A stretch of DNA of 64,000 nt, from NCBI GenBank assembly GCA_022616275.1, contig JAKEFB010000138.1, positions 1 through 64,000 of the forward strand, in the 5' to 3' direction. Shown here piece after piece: positions 15,612 to 27,228 of this stretch. The translations under genes were made by a program, and so were the position numbers. How positions within the stretch are numbered: the first letter of the stretch is position 1; each line of letters opens with the position of its first letter. The stretch is from Chloroflexota bacterium (GTDB lineage Bacteria > Chloroflexota > Anaerolineae > Promineifilales > Promineifilaceae). The notes under the pieces are model-generated. The model saw only the letters and a program-made list of their open reading frames with translations, was not told the DNA's origin and did no database searches.

Positions 15612-17231
15612 TCAAGGCTCAACCGTGATTGGTATAGGGCCGTAAATATTGTTCGTCTCCACCGCTTCGGGCACGCTCTGATCGGTGTCTACTTGGACAT
15701 AGAGGTTGTGGAAACCGGCGCTCAGGACAATGTCGCCGTTGAACGGCTGGCTCTGACCGGGGCCAAAAGCCGCGCCCTGAGCGCCCCAATAGAGGTCGCC
15801 CGGTGCGTAAGGCGCCGGTACGGTATCTACGTAAAAATCCACAAAAAAGTTGTTGCCGGGCGTCACCGGCTGGTTGCCCTGGTTAAGAACGGTCACGTAA
15901 ACAATGACCGGCTCGCCGGCCGCCAGCACGGCCGGCACGAGGGTTAAATCGGCCACGACGAGGTCTGGCCCCGGCGGTACCGGGGTAGGGGTTGGGGCTG
16001 CTACCTCCAGCATCGGCATAAAGCCTAAAGCTGCCACCGGCTCGGCCTGGAGCTGGTAGACGATGCCGCGGAAGTAGGTGGCCGCATATAACTCGCCGTT
16101 AGCACCCTCACCAAAGGCGCTGATGTTGGCCCCGGTGTTGCCGCGCAGGTTGGCCTGCCAGGCGCCGTTTACGTTGCGGTACAGGCTCCAGAGCTGGCCG
16201 TGACAGAAGTCGCCAAAGATATAGTAACCAGCCATAACCGGGAACTGGCTGCCCCGGTAGACAAAGCCGCCGATGGCGGCGCAGCCCGGTTCCTGGGCAT
16301 AGGCGTGAGCAGGGAAGGTGTACTGGCTGGCCGGTCCGCAACCATAGAGATTAAAAGCGGCATTGCCCTCGTAGCAACGCCAGCCGTAATTCCGGCCGCC
16401 GGGGTCGCCGGCCGGCTCAAAGTCCACTTCCTCGTAGGCAAAGTTGCCCACGTCGCCAATGAACAGGTCGCCGGTCAGGCGGTCAAAGCTAAGACGCCAG
16501 GGGTTGCGGAAGCCCAGGGCCCAAATTTCCTCGGCCGCGCCGGGCACGCCGACAAAGGGGTTATCCGGCGGGATAGTGTAGTAAGGTGGTGTGCTGCCGG
16601 TGCTCACGTCCAGGCGCAGCACTTTGCCCAACAACTCGGCTGGATTCTGGGCCCGATTAAATGGGTCGCTCAGCCAACCGCCGTCGCCCAGGCCGGCGTA
16701 CAGATAGCCGTCCAGCCCAAAGGCCAGGCTGCCGCCGTTGTGGATGACCGTCGGCTGCTCTATAAAAAGAACCAGCGCTTCGCTGGCCGGGTCGGCCACG
16801 TCCGGGTTGCCGGCGCTGACCTGGAAGCGGGCAATGTGGCTGTCGCCGACCAGGTCGGTATAGTTGACGAAGAAGAAGCCGTTACCGGCATAGTCAGGGT
16901 GAAAAGCCAGCCCTAACAACCCTTGTTCCCAAAAGGTGGTCGAGCCGACCCGGTCGCGGATGTCCAGGAAGGGGGTGGGCAAGACCTGGCCGTTGGACTG
17001 GATGATGCGGATGACGCCGGCCCGCTCGACGACGAAGAGGCGGCCGTCGCCGGCGTTGGCGATGGTCGTCGGCTCGTTGAAGCCGCTGGCTACCTGGTCG
17101 AGGGTGATCCAGAAGAAATCGTTTCCTGTAGAGCCAGATCCCGGTGAGGCCAGGGCGATGGTCAGGGTGGCGGCCGCGACCAGGCCAAAAAACCAGGGCA
17201 ATTTTCTAGAGAAGCGCGACGTGTGTAACAA
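15612..17231 (-). CDS. Secreted PQQ-type sugar dehydrogenase with CARDB domain
   Basis: A 539-residue exported protein. After a signal segment (LPWFFGLVAAATLTIALAS) comes a glucose/sorbosone dehydrogenase six-blade propeller (about 45-410), with GLLGLAFHPDY, VIHNGGSLAFGLDGYLYAG, GKVLRLDV, WALGFRNPWRLSFD and GDVG. This family oxidises aldoses using PQQ outside the cell. A short Pro linker leads to a CARDB-type beta domain (about 435-535; ADLTLVPAVLAAGEPVIVYV), probably an adhesion module. I start at TTG 17231 because GGAGG (17237-17241) lies 5 nt before it; a TTG at 17246 is in frame. Confidence 0.85.
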   Translation of the reverse strand: MLHTSRFSRKLPWFFGLVAAATLTIALASPGSGSTGNDFFWITLDQVASGFNEPTTIANAGDGRLFVVERAGVIRIIQSNGQVLPTPFLDIRDRVGSTTFWEQGLLGLAFHPDYAGNGFFFVNYTDLVGDSHIARFQVSAGNPDVADPASEALVLFIEQPTVIHNGGSLAFGLDGYLYAGLGDGGWLSDPFNRAQNPAELLGKVLRLDVSTGSTPPYYTIPPDNPFVGVPGAAEEIWALGFRNPWRLSFDRLTGDLFIGDVGNFAYEEVDFEPAGDPGGRNYGWRCYEGNAAFNLYGCGPASQYTFPAHAYAQEPGCAAIGGFVYRGSQFPVMAGYYIFGDFCHGQLWSLYRNVNGAWQANLRGNTGANISAFGEGANGELYAATYFRGIVYQLQAEPVAALGFMPMLEVAAPTPTPVPPGPDLVVADLTLVPAVLAAGEPVIVYVTVLNQGNQPVTPGNNFFVDFYVDTVPAPYAPGDLYWGAQGAAFGPGQSQPFNGDIVLSAGFHNLYVQVDTDQSVPEAVETNNIYGPIPITVEP

Positions 17232-17236
17232 GAGGG

Positions 17237-17241
17237 CCTCC
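17237..17241 (-). promoter_or_regulatory. Ribosome binding site deciding a TTG start
   Basis: GGAGG on the minus strand, 5 nt before TTG 17231, favours this start over TTG 17246. Confidence 0.6.
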
Positions 17242-17411
17242 GCCAATAGTTACGAGAACATCAGGTTGATACCGGCAATCGCTAATTTGTGCAACTATTT
17301 GTATAGTTTGGAAGTGCCTGGCGTCCCTGAAATCCTCCAAAACTGGACATTTGCAGTATAATGAAAATGACATGGCCTGATCTTTCGTTCTGCTACGTGA
17401 AGAGGTGACAC

Positions 17412-20120
<2,709 letters not shown>

Positions 20121-20142
20121 GCGGAAATTTGTTTGCATATAG

Positions 20143-20170
20143 GGGCGTGTCCGGGCAGGCACGCCCTTTT
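20143..20170 (+). terminator. Rho-independent terminator of acnA
   Basis: GGGCGTG (20143-20149), a 10-nt loop, CACGCCC (20160-20166), then TTTT. It lies 22 bp after the acnA stop. Confidence 0.8.
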
Positions 20171-20188
20171 ATGTTTGCTGGAGCAGCC

Positions 20189-20932
20189 ATGAACGTTGAC
20201 GACTACCGGCAGAAATTGAGAACCCTGCCGGATTGGGATAGCTTTCTCCTGGAAGAATCACGCCTGCCAGGGCCACGAGCCAATCTGGAGCTGGCCCGGG
20301 TGGCGGCCGAGGAAGGGGATGCCGCCCTGTTCCGGCGCTACCTGTCTATTCCCCTGGCCGAAGCACCGGCCAATTCTCCCCAGGAGTTCCTGGTCTTCTG
20401 CGGCCTTTTGGGCCTGGGGCAGTTGCTGACCAGGGGAGACCGGGTGGTTCTTGAGACGTTACGGGCTCTTGCCTCAGACCCACGCTGGCGTATTCGCGAG
20501 GCGGTGGCTACGGCGTTGCAAGCCTGGGGGGAGGTAGATATGGACGGGCTGCTCCAGGAAATGGCGGTCTGGAGCCGGGGCAACTACCTGGAGCAACGAG
20601 CGGCCGTGGCCGCCTTGTGCGAGCCAAAGTTGTTGCACCGGCCGGAACAGGTCGAACGCGTTCTTCGTATAGTGAACAACTTAACAACAACCATATCGCA
20701 AGCTGAGGATCGGAAAAGCGAGGCTTTCAAGGCGCTGCGCAAGGCCCTGGGCTATTGCTGGAGTGTGGCTGTCGTCGCTTTCCCGGCGGCCGGCAAGCCG
20801 ATGATGGAACATTGGCTGTCCAGCCTGGATCAGGATATACAGTGGGTGATGCGGGAAAATTTGAAGAAGGACCGACTGGCCCGCATGGATCAAGAATGGG
20901 TGGCCGGTTGCGCGAGTCGCTTGGGCAGGTAG
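20189..20932 (+). CDS. HEAT-like repeat protein
   Basis: A 247-residue soluble, helical protein. The middle (about 85-160) reads as HEAT-type helices: LETLRALASDPRWRIREAVA followed by TALQAWGEVDMDGLLQEMAVWSR and LEQRAAVAALCEP, as in DNA-alkylation-repair-like and other HEAT scaffolds. No catalytic motif is seen. I start at ATG 20189, with GGAG at 20180-20183; the longer open frame would be translated from the acnA terminator. The gene is followed closely by the ComB-like gene on the same strand. Confidence 0.65.
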   Translation: MNVDDYRQKLRTLPDWDSFLLEESRLPGPRANLELARVAAEEGDAALFRRYLSIPLAEAPANSPQEFLVFCGLLGLGQLLTRGDRVVLETLRALASDPRWRIREAVATALQAWGEVDMDGLLQEMAVWSRGNYLEQRAAVAALCEPKLLHRPEQVERVLRIVNNLTTTISQAEDRKSEAFKALRKALGYCWSVAVVAFPAAGKPMMEHWLSSLDQDIQWVMRENLKKDRLARMDQEWVAGCASRLGR

Positions 20933-20954
20933 CCACCACAGTGGACATGATGCA

Positions 20955-21671
20955 ATGTATTTTGATCAAAAAGAATACGACATTCGATTCGAGTGGGGAT
21001 TATCTGGTGTAAAAGCACTGGCTCCGGTCAGCGATGTCATGATCATTGTTGATGTTCTTTCCTTTACGACATGCGTTGACATTGTTGTTGGGAACGGCGG
21101 TTATGTCTTTCCTTATCACGGCCAGGCTGAAGCGCTTGCAGATTACGCTCACTCTGTGGGGGCTCTCTTTGCCAGCCGAACCCGGCAACGTGAATCAGCT
21201 TACTCGCTGGCGCCCTCGTCGCTGGTAACCATCCCGGAAGGGACACGTTTGGTACTGCCTTCTCCAAATGGCTCTACCCTTTCGTTAGCCACCGGCGGCG
21301 TCCACACCATGGCAGGCTGTTTGCGCAATGCCAAAGCGGTGGCGGCAAGGGCAAGCCAACTCGGCAAGCGCATCACGGTTATTGCCGCTGGCGAGCGTTG
21401 GCCAGATGGTTTGTTGCGCCCGGCCCTTGAAGACCTGATTGGCGCCGGGGCAATCATTGTCCACTTGAATGGCCAACGCTCGCCTGAAGCTGAGATGGCT
21501 GTCGCCGGATTTCTTCATGCCGAATCAAATCTGCTGGACACTCTATTACGTTGCGGGTCGGGGAAAGAGTTAGTCGGTAGAGGATTTAAAGATGATATTT
21601 GGCTCGCTAGCGAACTAAATGTGAGCAGCTCGGCGCCACTATTAGTGGATGGGGCGTATAGTGGTAGTTAA
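20955..21671 (+). CDS. 2-phosphosulfolactate phosphatase-like (ComB family)
   Basis: A 238-residue protein of the ComB family, Mg-dependent phosphatases named for coenzyme M synthesis in methanogens but widespread in bacteria without that pathway. Family signatures are IIVDVLSFTTCVDIVVGNG near residue 30, LVLPSPNGSTLS near 100, and ITVIAAGERWPDG, then ALEDLIGAGAII. No other coenzyme M or sulfolactate gene is nearby, so the substrate is unknown. Base composition is less GC-rich than the flanking genes. The ribosome site is weak, so the start could be a nearby alternative. Confidence 0.8.
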   Translation: MYFDQKEYDIRFEWGLSGVKALAPVSDVMIIVDVLSFTTCVDIVVGNGGYVFPYHGQAEALADYAHSVGALFASRTRQRESAYSLAPSSLVTIPEGTRLVLPSPNGSTLSLATGGVHTMAGCLRNAKAVAARASQLGKRITVIAAGERWPDGLLRPALEDLIGAGAIIVHLNGQRSPEAEMAVAGFLHAESNLLDTLLRCGSGKELVGRGFKDDIWLASELNVSSSAPLLVDGAYSGS

Positions 21672-21760
21672 CCAGCCAGGACGAGCGGGTCTCGCGTTTC
21701 CGGCGGGCGATCCTATTCTACGCCGATAAACTGGACCAGACGTGGACCTGATAGAGGCAA

Positions 21761-22330
21761 ATGGCTATCACCAATCGCGACGTTTACAGGCGTGTCAGGG
21801 AATTTGAAGCGCAATTCGACCCGGCCGGGCTGCCTACATTGGAAGAGTACCTGCGTTCGCTGTGGTGGTTGGTCTCCCAGGCCGGCCGGGAGCAGCCGAC
21901 CATCGGGCAATTTCTAGGCTGGATTGAAGCGGCTTTTACCCAGGAACCACCACCCTATGACCCGGCCTGGGTCCAGCGCCAGCCTGGTCGTAAAGCCGAA
22001 CAGCCTGAAGCTACCTACGAGGATTGGGAGGACGCCATCCTTTACCAGATTGTGGACCTACGCCAGATGGCCGAGGCCGGCATCCTGGACAACGAGTACC
22101 GCTACTTTGGGGTAGACGCGCCACGGGGGGCGCGCTGGTATAACTTTGACCCCTTGACGTACCTGGAATGCGGCGTTCGCGGTACACTTGGCGGCTATAC
22201 CGAAGACGAGGTGATGGTGCTGATCCCGCCGGCCGAGGGTGAATCGGCCGATTCGCCGGTTTTTCCAATAAGAGGTTTCACGTGGAAAGCGTTCATTGAT
22301 ATTCTCATGTGCGGCCAGTTCTACGAGTAA
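21761..22330 (+). CDS. Protein of unknown function
   Basis: A 189-residue soluble, acidic protein that I do not recognise. It is Trp/Tyr-rich (LEEYLRSLWWLVSQAGREQP, ATYEDWEDAILYQIVDLRQM, EYRYFGVDAPRGARWYNFDP), with no signal peptide, membrane helix or obvious catalytic motif. The C-terminus WKAFIDILMCGQFYE looks like a compact final helix. GAGG precedes ATG 21761. Its neighbours, a ComB-like enzyme and a Uma2 protein, do not suggest a role. It resembles small immunity or nucleic-acid-associated proteins only in general character. Confidence 0.55.
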   Translation: MAITNRDVYRRVREFEAQFDPAGLPTLEEYLRSLWWLVSQAGREQPTIGQFLGWIEAAFTQEPPPYDPAWVQRQPGRKAEQPEATYEDWEDAILYQIVDLRQMAEAGILDNEYRYFGVDAPRGARWYNFDPLTYLECGVRGTLGGYTEDEVMVLIPPAEGESADSPVFPIRGFTWKAFIDILMCGQFYE

Positions 22331-22486
22331 TCAGCAAGAAAGTGGCTAACTGCTCAGGCCGGTCTCATGACCGAGCCTGGAAGCGACAGGGAACATTAGG
22401 ACGCTTCCGTTGGTCTCCCTTTTCGGTTAAAATGAAACAACAGCAGGGACGCAACAGAGATACAGGCAAAGCAGGCAGGTGAAAAG

Positions 22487-23209
22487 ATGGCCACCACAAC
22501 GTTGGCCCCCAAAACAGCGAAACAGGACGACAGAGAACGACAACCTCCCCCTTTATTTAACGGCGACCACCTGACTCGCGCCGAGTTTGAACGCCGCTAC
22601 GCCGCCCAGCCGCACCTTAAAAAGGCCGAACTAATCGAAGGAGTTGTCTACGTGCCCTCACCCGTCCACCTTGATAAGCACAGCAAACCCCACAGCCGTA
22701 TCGTTGGCTGGCTCTTCAACTACGCGGCCGTTACGCCCGGCGCTGATTTTGGCGATAACGCCACGGTGCGCCTTGACCTGGAAAATGAGGCGCAGCCCGA
22801 TGCCTTTTTACGCATCCATGAAGCGTTTGGCGGCCAGTCGCGGCGTGATGAAGATGATTACCTGGAGGGTCCCCCGGAGTTGATCGTGGAAGTGGCGGCC
22901 AGCAGCGCGGCTTATGATCTACATGAGAAGCTGCGGGTTTACCGGCGGAATGGGGTGCAAGAATATTTGGTGTTGCTGGCGTATGAGCAAGAAACACGCT
23001 GGTTCCAACTGGTGGAGGGTGAATACCAGTTGATGCAGCCTGATAAAGATGGCGTTTTAAGCAGCCAGATTTTCCCCGGTCTCCACTTTAATTCCGAGCT
23101 GTTTTGGGCTGATGATCTGGCCGGACTGCTGAAGGTGCTGCAAGCGGGGCTGGCCACCTCAGAGCATCAAGCGTTTGTGGCCGAACTTCAGGCGCGGCTA
23201 CCAGAATAA
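22487..23209 (+). CDS. Uma2 family protein (PD-(D/E)XK nuclease-like)
   Basis: A 240-residue DUF820/Uma2 protein with the restriction-endonuclease-like fold. The active-site pattern can be read as QPDAFLRI (Asp), then PPELIVEVAASSAAYDLHEK, giving E-V-A and a Lys (EK) shortly after. The early motif KKAELIEGVVY is typical. Uma2 proteins are abundant in Cyanobacteria and Chloroflexi; function is mostly unproven. It is a close paralogue of 46791-47525, sharing the DLENE.QPDA and GPPEL.VEVAASSAAYDLH stretches. The next gene starts on the last base of its stop codon. Confidence 0.85.
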   Translation: MATTTLAPKTAKQDDRERQPPPLFNGDHLTRAEFERRYAAQPHLKKAELIEGVVYVPSPVHLDKHSKPHSRIVGWLFNYAAVTPGADFGDNATVRLDLENEAQPDAFLRIHEAFGGQSRRDEDDYLEGPPELIVEVAASSAAYDLHEKLRVYRRNGVQEYLVLLAYEQETRWFQLVEGEYQLMQPDKDGVLSSQIFPGLHFNSELFWADDLAGLLKVLQAGLATSEHQAFVAELQARLPE

Positions 23210-23772
23210 TGACGCTCATTGAGACCCGCTTAGGGCCGGTGGCAATCGTCAAGGCCCGGCCGGACCAGTTGCCCCTGGTGATGGCGCTTCTGGACGCGGC
23301 CGCCGCCTGGCTGGAAGCGCGCCACATTCGCCAGTGGCTGTGGCCGCACTCGCCGGAGTTCCGGGAGTACGTGGCCCGGCGGATTGGCGAGGGGGAGGTC
23401 TACCTGGCCTTCCGGCAGGCGGACGGCGCGGCCGTGGGTACGCTGCGTTTTGAGTGGTCTGAACCCCTGTTGTGGCCGGCCGACCCTGATGGGGCCGGCT
23501 ACCTGCATGGCCTGGCCATTGATCCCCGGCTGCACGGCCACCGGCTCGGCGAGGCGCTCATCGAATGGGCCAAAGGCCACGTCCAGGCCCAGGGGCGGTC
23601 CAGGTTGCGGCTCGACTGCGTGGCCTGGAACCAGCGGCTGCGGGCCTATTACGAGAGTTTGGGATTCATGTACTGTGGGGAGCGGCCGGAAGATGCCGAA
23701 AACAAAGCGGCTCTCTACGAATTGCAACTTGGCGAAAACCAGGCCATACCAGCCAGGCTCCAGGCCATATGA
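23209..23772 (+). CDS. GNAT family N-acetyltransferase
   Basis: A 187-residue acetyl-CoA-dependent acyltransferase. Motif A is visible as YLHGLAIDPRLHGHRLGEALIEWA (read in two parts: LHGLAIDPRL and GHRLGEAL), followed by LRLDCVAWNQRLRAYYESLG, the usual motif B. The substrate is unknown. ATG 23209 shares one base with the Uma2 stop, and its TGA overlaps the next GNAT start by four bases (ATGA), so the three genes are translationally coupled. Confidence 0.88.
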   Translation: MTLIETRLGPVAIVKARPDQLPLVMALLDAAAAWLEARHIRQWLWPHSPEFREYVARRIGEGEVYLAFRQADGAAVGTLRFEWSEPLLWPADPDGAGYLHGLAIDPRLHGHRLGEALIEWAKGHVQAQGRSRLRLDCVAWNQRLRAYYESLGFMYCGERPEDAENKAALYELQLGENQAIPARLQAI

Positions 23773-24266
23773 GTATTACCATTCGCCCGGCCGTGGAGGC
23801 CGACCAGCCAACCATTGTCGCCCTGGTCCGCCAGGCGCGCATCAATCCGCGCAATTTGCACTGGTCCCGCTTCCTGGTCGTAGAGGACAGCGGAAAGATC
23901 GTGGGCATGCGGCAGGTCAAGGTCCACAAAGGTGGCACGCGGGAGGTGGCCTCCGGGTTCGTCCGGCCGGAGTATCGCCGGCAGGGCCTTAGCGCTCAAC
24001 TGATGAACGAGATCCTGGCTCGCGAAAGCGGCCCGCTTTATTTGCTGTGCGACAAGAAGTGGTCTCCCTATTATGAGCAATTTGGCTTTCGCCATGTGGC
24101 CATCGCTGACCTGCCGGCCGATTTCCGCCGCGAGTATCGCATCGCCCGGACCATCACCGGGCTGATGTCCCTGTTCTCATCGCGCAAAGTACACGTCATT
24201 TCGATGAAGCGGGAAGGCTGGGAAGGAGGAAGAGGAGTTAATGAACTTTCAAATTCGACCATTTAG
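23769..24266 (+). CDS. GNAT family N-acetyltransferase, second
   Basis: A 165-residue acetyltransferase. The opening ITIRPAVEADQPTIVALVRQ and motif A (GFVRPEYRRQGLSAQLMNEI) are clear; SPYYEQFGFRHV corresponds to motif B. It is not closely similar to the first GNAT, so tandem recruitment rather than recent duplication is likely. It overlaps its upstream neighbour by 4 bp and its downstream neighbour by 26 bp. Confidence 0.85.
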   Translation: MSITIRPAVEADQPTIVALVRQARINPRNLHWSRFLVVEDSGKIVGMRQVKVHKGGTREVASGFVRPEYRRQGLSAQLMNEILARESGPLYLLCDKKWSPYYEQFGFRHVAIADLPADFRREYRIARTITGLMSLFSSRKVHVISMKREGWEGGRGVNELSNSTI

Positions 24267-24594
24267 CGATAAAGATCTTGATGAGATAGTCCAATTATCG
24301 TTATTAGCCTGGGAACCGGTTTTTAGTTCGTTCAAGCAAGTTCTGGGTCCCGAAATTTACCACCTTGTTGTTCCAGATTGGCGAACACTTCAGAGAGAGA
24401 GAGCGGAAAAGGTATGCCAGGATAAAGAGAAAGTCAATGTCTTGGTTGCGGAAATAGACGGAAAAGTTGTTGGCTTTCTGGCATATGAACTCCGCAAGGA
24501 AGATGCAACTGGAGAGATTCGATTACTTGCGGTGCATCCTGAATTCCAAAATCATGGCATAGGTATCTTCTCTCACTCTAACTCAAAACCCTAA
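24241..24594 (+). pseudogene. Truncated GNAT acetyltransferase
   Basis: A 117-residue open frame that begins like a normal GNAT (NFQIRPFSDKDLDEIVQLS) with VNVLVAEIDGKVVGFLAYEL and the start of motif A (IRLLAVHPEFQNHGIG). It then breaks off into IFSHSNSKP, encoded by a CTCTAACTC stutter like those in intergenic gaps. Motif A is cut in the CoA-binding loop and motif B is absent, so activity is unlikely. A strong ribosome site (GGAGG/GAGGAG) precedes ATG 24241. Base composition is much more AT-rich than the flanking genes. Confidence 0.7.
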
Positions 24595-24596
24595 CT

Positions 24597-26051
24597 CTAC
24601 CCCGGTGGCCAGGGGGGGAAGGGGTGGATGAGGTCGCGGGGGTGGCTGGGGACGTAGACGCCGAAGTAGAAGGCCAGGTCGGTGAGGACGATGGCGACCA
24701 GGAAGAGGATGGCCAGCCGGCGCTGGCCGTTCTCGGCCAGCCAGTTGAGGGGCATGGCCACCAGCCAGCAAATAGCGGGAATGACGACCACGTAATGGGA
24801 ACTGCCCGGCGGGTCGGCCAGGAGCACGCCGCCCAGCAGGACGGTTAAGGCCACCCACAACACCGGCAAGGTATAGCCTTTATAAATAGCCCACAGCAGG
24901 CCAATGACAAACAGCGGCGCGGCCAGGCCGATGAGCAAGGGCACGTTGGGGCCGTAAAAGCCGGTCACGTCTGGCACCGCGACGAAGGCCCCGGCCGAGC
25001 GCCACAGTTGGTACCAGGCGTAGGCCAGCGGCCGGGGCGGGTTGCCGGTGACCATCACCATCGTCTCCGGCCGCCAGCCAAAGGCCACGCCGGCCCGGTT
25101 GAAAAACGGCCCCGGTTCGCGCAGGGCAAAGAGGAACAAAGGCGCGGCGACGCAGACGGCCATCAGCCCCAATTTGCCGCCGTGGACCAGCAGGCGGCGG
25201 GCGTCCCGCTCCTCCAGCGGCTGCTCGCGCCACAACTGGAACAGCACGACTGCTAATAACAGGGCGCCCAGCCGGCTACCGGCGTAAAAATATTGGGAGA
25301 AGCCCAGGGCCAGCCCGGCCAGGACCGCCCCGCCGCTCCAGCGCCGCCGCCAACCCCAGGCAAAGGCGGCCAGCATCAGCGGCGCCCAGAGCGTATCCCA
25401 GATATTGTTCAGCCCAATGCGCGACCAGTGCAGATGGAAGTGGTAACCGGCCATGAGCACGGCGGCAAAGACGGCCGTTCGCCGGTTGTCGAAGACGGCC
25501 ACCATCGCCCAGGTAGCCAGGACGCCCAGCGCCCCGGCCACGGCGCTGCTCAGCCGCAGGCCGGTAATGGACTGGCCGGCCACGGCCAGGAAGAGGCGCA
25601 CCAGGTAATGGTAGAGGATGGGTTGCGAGGCCGGCCCGGTGCGGAACGGGTTGATCGTCTGGAGTGGCTGGTAAAAAATGTGGCGCAGGCTAAAGTCGGC
25701 CACACCGTATTCGTCCACGTGCAGGCCGCCGGGAATAATTTCCAACAGGGCGGCACGAAGAACAAAGGCTGCCAGAAGCAAGGCCGCCAGCCACCACCAG
25801 TGGCGGCCGGGGGCCAGGGGCGGCCGGCCGGCGCCACTCAACAAAACGGCCGCCACCACAATGACCGTCACCAGCCAGGTCCACAACTGCCAGCCGGTAA
25901 CCCAGTCTACCCTGGCATAGGCGTAGCCGATCAAGAGGCTGACCAGCGCCCCGGCCAGGGCGACGATCACTTGCATCGCTTCCGGCTCCCGCACCTCCGG
26001 CCTTTCTTTCCACAGGCGGGCCGGCAGGCGGAGCGGCGTTTCAGGCGTCAT
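24597..26051 (-). CDS. Membrane glycosyltransferase, GT39/ArnT-like
   Basis: A 484-residue protein with about 11-12 membrane helices. The first extracytoplasmic loop carries GGLHVDEYGVADFSLRH, the acidic motif expected for lipid-phosphate-dependent GT-C transferases such as ArnT and PMT; NPFRTGPASQPILYHYLVRL follows. Such enzymes move a sugar from a polyprenyl carrier to lipid or protein outside the membrane. ATG 26051 overlaps the 3' end of aroC by 11 bp, so the two are coupled, although no biochemical link is obvious. The longer open frame upstream is a shadow of aroC. Confidence 0.8.
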   Translation of the reverse strand: MTPETPLRLPARLWKERPEVREPEAMQVIVALAGALVSLLIGYAYARVDWVTGWQLWTWLVTVIVVAAVLLSGAGRPPLAPGRHWWWLAALLLAAFVLRAALLEIIPGGLHVDEYGVADFSLRHIFYQPLQTINPFRTGPASQPILYHYLVRLFLAVAGQSITGLRLSSAVAGALGVLATWAMVAVFDNRRTAVFAAVLMAGYHFHLHWSRIGLNNIWDTLWAPLMLAAFAWGWRRRWSGGAVLAGLALGFSQYFYAGSRLGALLLAVVLFQLWREQPLEERDARRLLVHGGKLGLMAVCVAAPLFLFALREPGPFFNRAGVAFGWRPETMVMVTGNPPRPLAYAWYQLWRSAGAFVAVPDVTGFYGPNVPLLIGLAAPLFVIGLLWAIYKGYTLPVLWVALTVLLGGVLLADPPGSSHYVVVIPAICWLVAMPLNWLAENGQRRLAILFLVAIVLTDLAFYFGVYVPSHPRDLIHPFPPWPPG

Positions 26052-27219
26052 AGCCAAATTTCCAGGGTGCGTTGTCCATCGGCAGGTCGGCCAGCCGGGC
26101 CTGGCGCAGCGCCGCGAAGCGGGGCCGCATTTCGTCCAGGCTGTCGCCTCCCAGCTTTTCCAGCAGCGCCCCGGCCAGGGTAATGGCCACCATCGCCTCG
26201 CCAACCACGGCGGCGCGAGGCACGGCGCAAAAGTCAGAGCGCTCGTAGACGGTGTCTGTCTCCTCGCCGCTGGCCAGGTCCACCGAGCGGCGCGGGTCCA
26301 GGACGGTAGAGATCGGTTTCATTGCCGCCCGGACCACGACCGGCTCGCCCGTCGTCACGCCGCCCTCAAAGCCGCCGGCGTTATTGCTGCGCCGGACCAG
26401 CCGGCCGTCCTCACCCAAAAAGATTTCGTCGTGGACGGCCGAGCCCGGCCGGGCGGCGTTGGCAAAGGCCGGGCCGATTTCCACTCCCTTGATGGCGTGA
26501 ATAGAGCCAACCGACCACAGCAGCAGGGCGTCCAACCGGCGGTCCCAGTGGACGTGGCTGCCCAGCCCCGGCGGCACGCCGACGGCCACGACCTCAAAAA
26601 CGCCCCCCAGCGTATCGCGCGCCTGCATAATCTCCCGGATCCTGGCCCGCATCGCTTCGGCCGCTTCGGGAATAGGGCAACGCACGTCGTTTTCTTCGGC
26701 CGCGGCAAAGCGCTGCTCGTAGGACATTTCGGCCGGGATGTCCGCCGTCACCTCGCCAATGCTGACCACGTAGCTGCCAATGGTGATATTAAAAGCAGCC
26801 AGGAGTTGCTTGCAAATAGCCCCCACGGCCACCCGCGCTGCTGTCTCCCGGGCCGAGGCCCGCTCCAGGGAGAGGCGCAGCTCGCCGTAGCCGTATTTGA
26901 TAGCTCCGGTCAGGTCGGCGTGGCCGGGGCGGGGCACAGTCAGCGGCGGAATTTCCCGCTCCTGCCACTTGGCGTAGTCCAGGTTGGGGATGCGCATGCC
27001 GATGGGGCCGCCGGTGGTCCGGCCGGCCATCACCCCGGCGGTGATGTGGACGGCGTCCTGCTCAATTTTCATCCGCCCCCCGGAGCCGTACCCCTTCTGG
27101 CGGCGGGCCATCTGCCGGTTCAGTTCGTCGCGGTCCAGCGCCAGGCCGGCCGGCATGCCTTCCAGGATAGTGGTCAGTTCCGGCCCATGAGACTCGCCGG
27201 CAGTCAGGAAACGGAGCAC
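26041..27219 (-). CDS. aroC: Chorismate synthase
   Basis: A 392-residue FMN-dependent enzyme that makes chorismate from EPSP, the last shared step of aromatic amino acid synthesis. Signature stretches are LTAGESHGPELTTILEGMPA at the start, PRPGHADLTGAIKYG near 105, LERASARETAARVAVG, and RRSNNAGGFEGGVTTGEP near 280. The start is GTG 27219 with AAGGAGG upstream. It is followed, with overlap, by the GT39-like gene and preceded by a small lipoprotein gene 9 bp further downstream on the map but the next upstream in transcription order, so the three may form one unit. Confidence 0.96.
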   Translation of the reverse strand: MLRFLTAGESHGPELTTILEGMPAGLALDRDELNRQMARRQKGYGSGGRMKIEQDAVHITAGVMAGRTTGGPIGMRIPNLDYAKWQEREIPPLTVPRPGHADLTGAIKYGYGELRLSLERASARETAARVAVGAICKQLLAAFNITIGSYVVSIGEVTADIPAEMSYEQRFAAAEENDVRCPIPEAAEAMRARIREIMQARDTLGGVFEVVAVGVPPGLGSHVHWDRRLDALLLWSVGSIHAIKGVEIGPAFANAARPGSAVHDEIFLGEDGRLVRRSNNAGGFEGGVTTGEPVVVRAAMKPISTVLDPRRSVDLASGEETDTVYERSDFCAVPRAAVVGEAMVAITLAGALLEKLGGDSLDEMRPRFAALRQARLADLPMDNAPWKFGYDA

Positions 27220-27228
27220 CGGGCCTCC

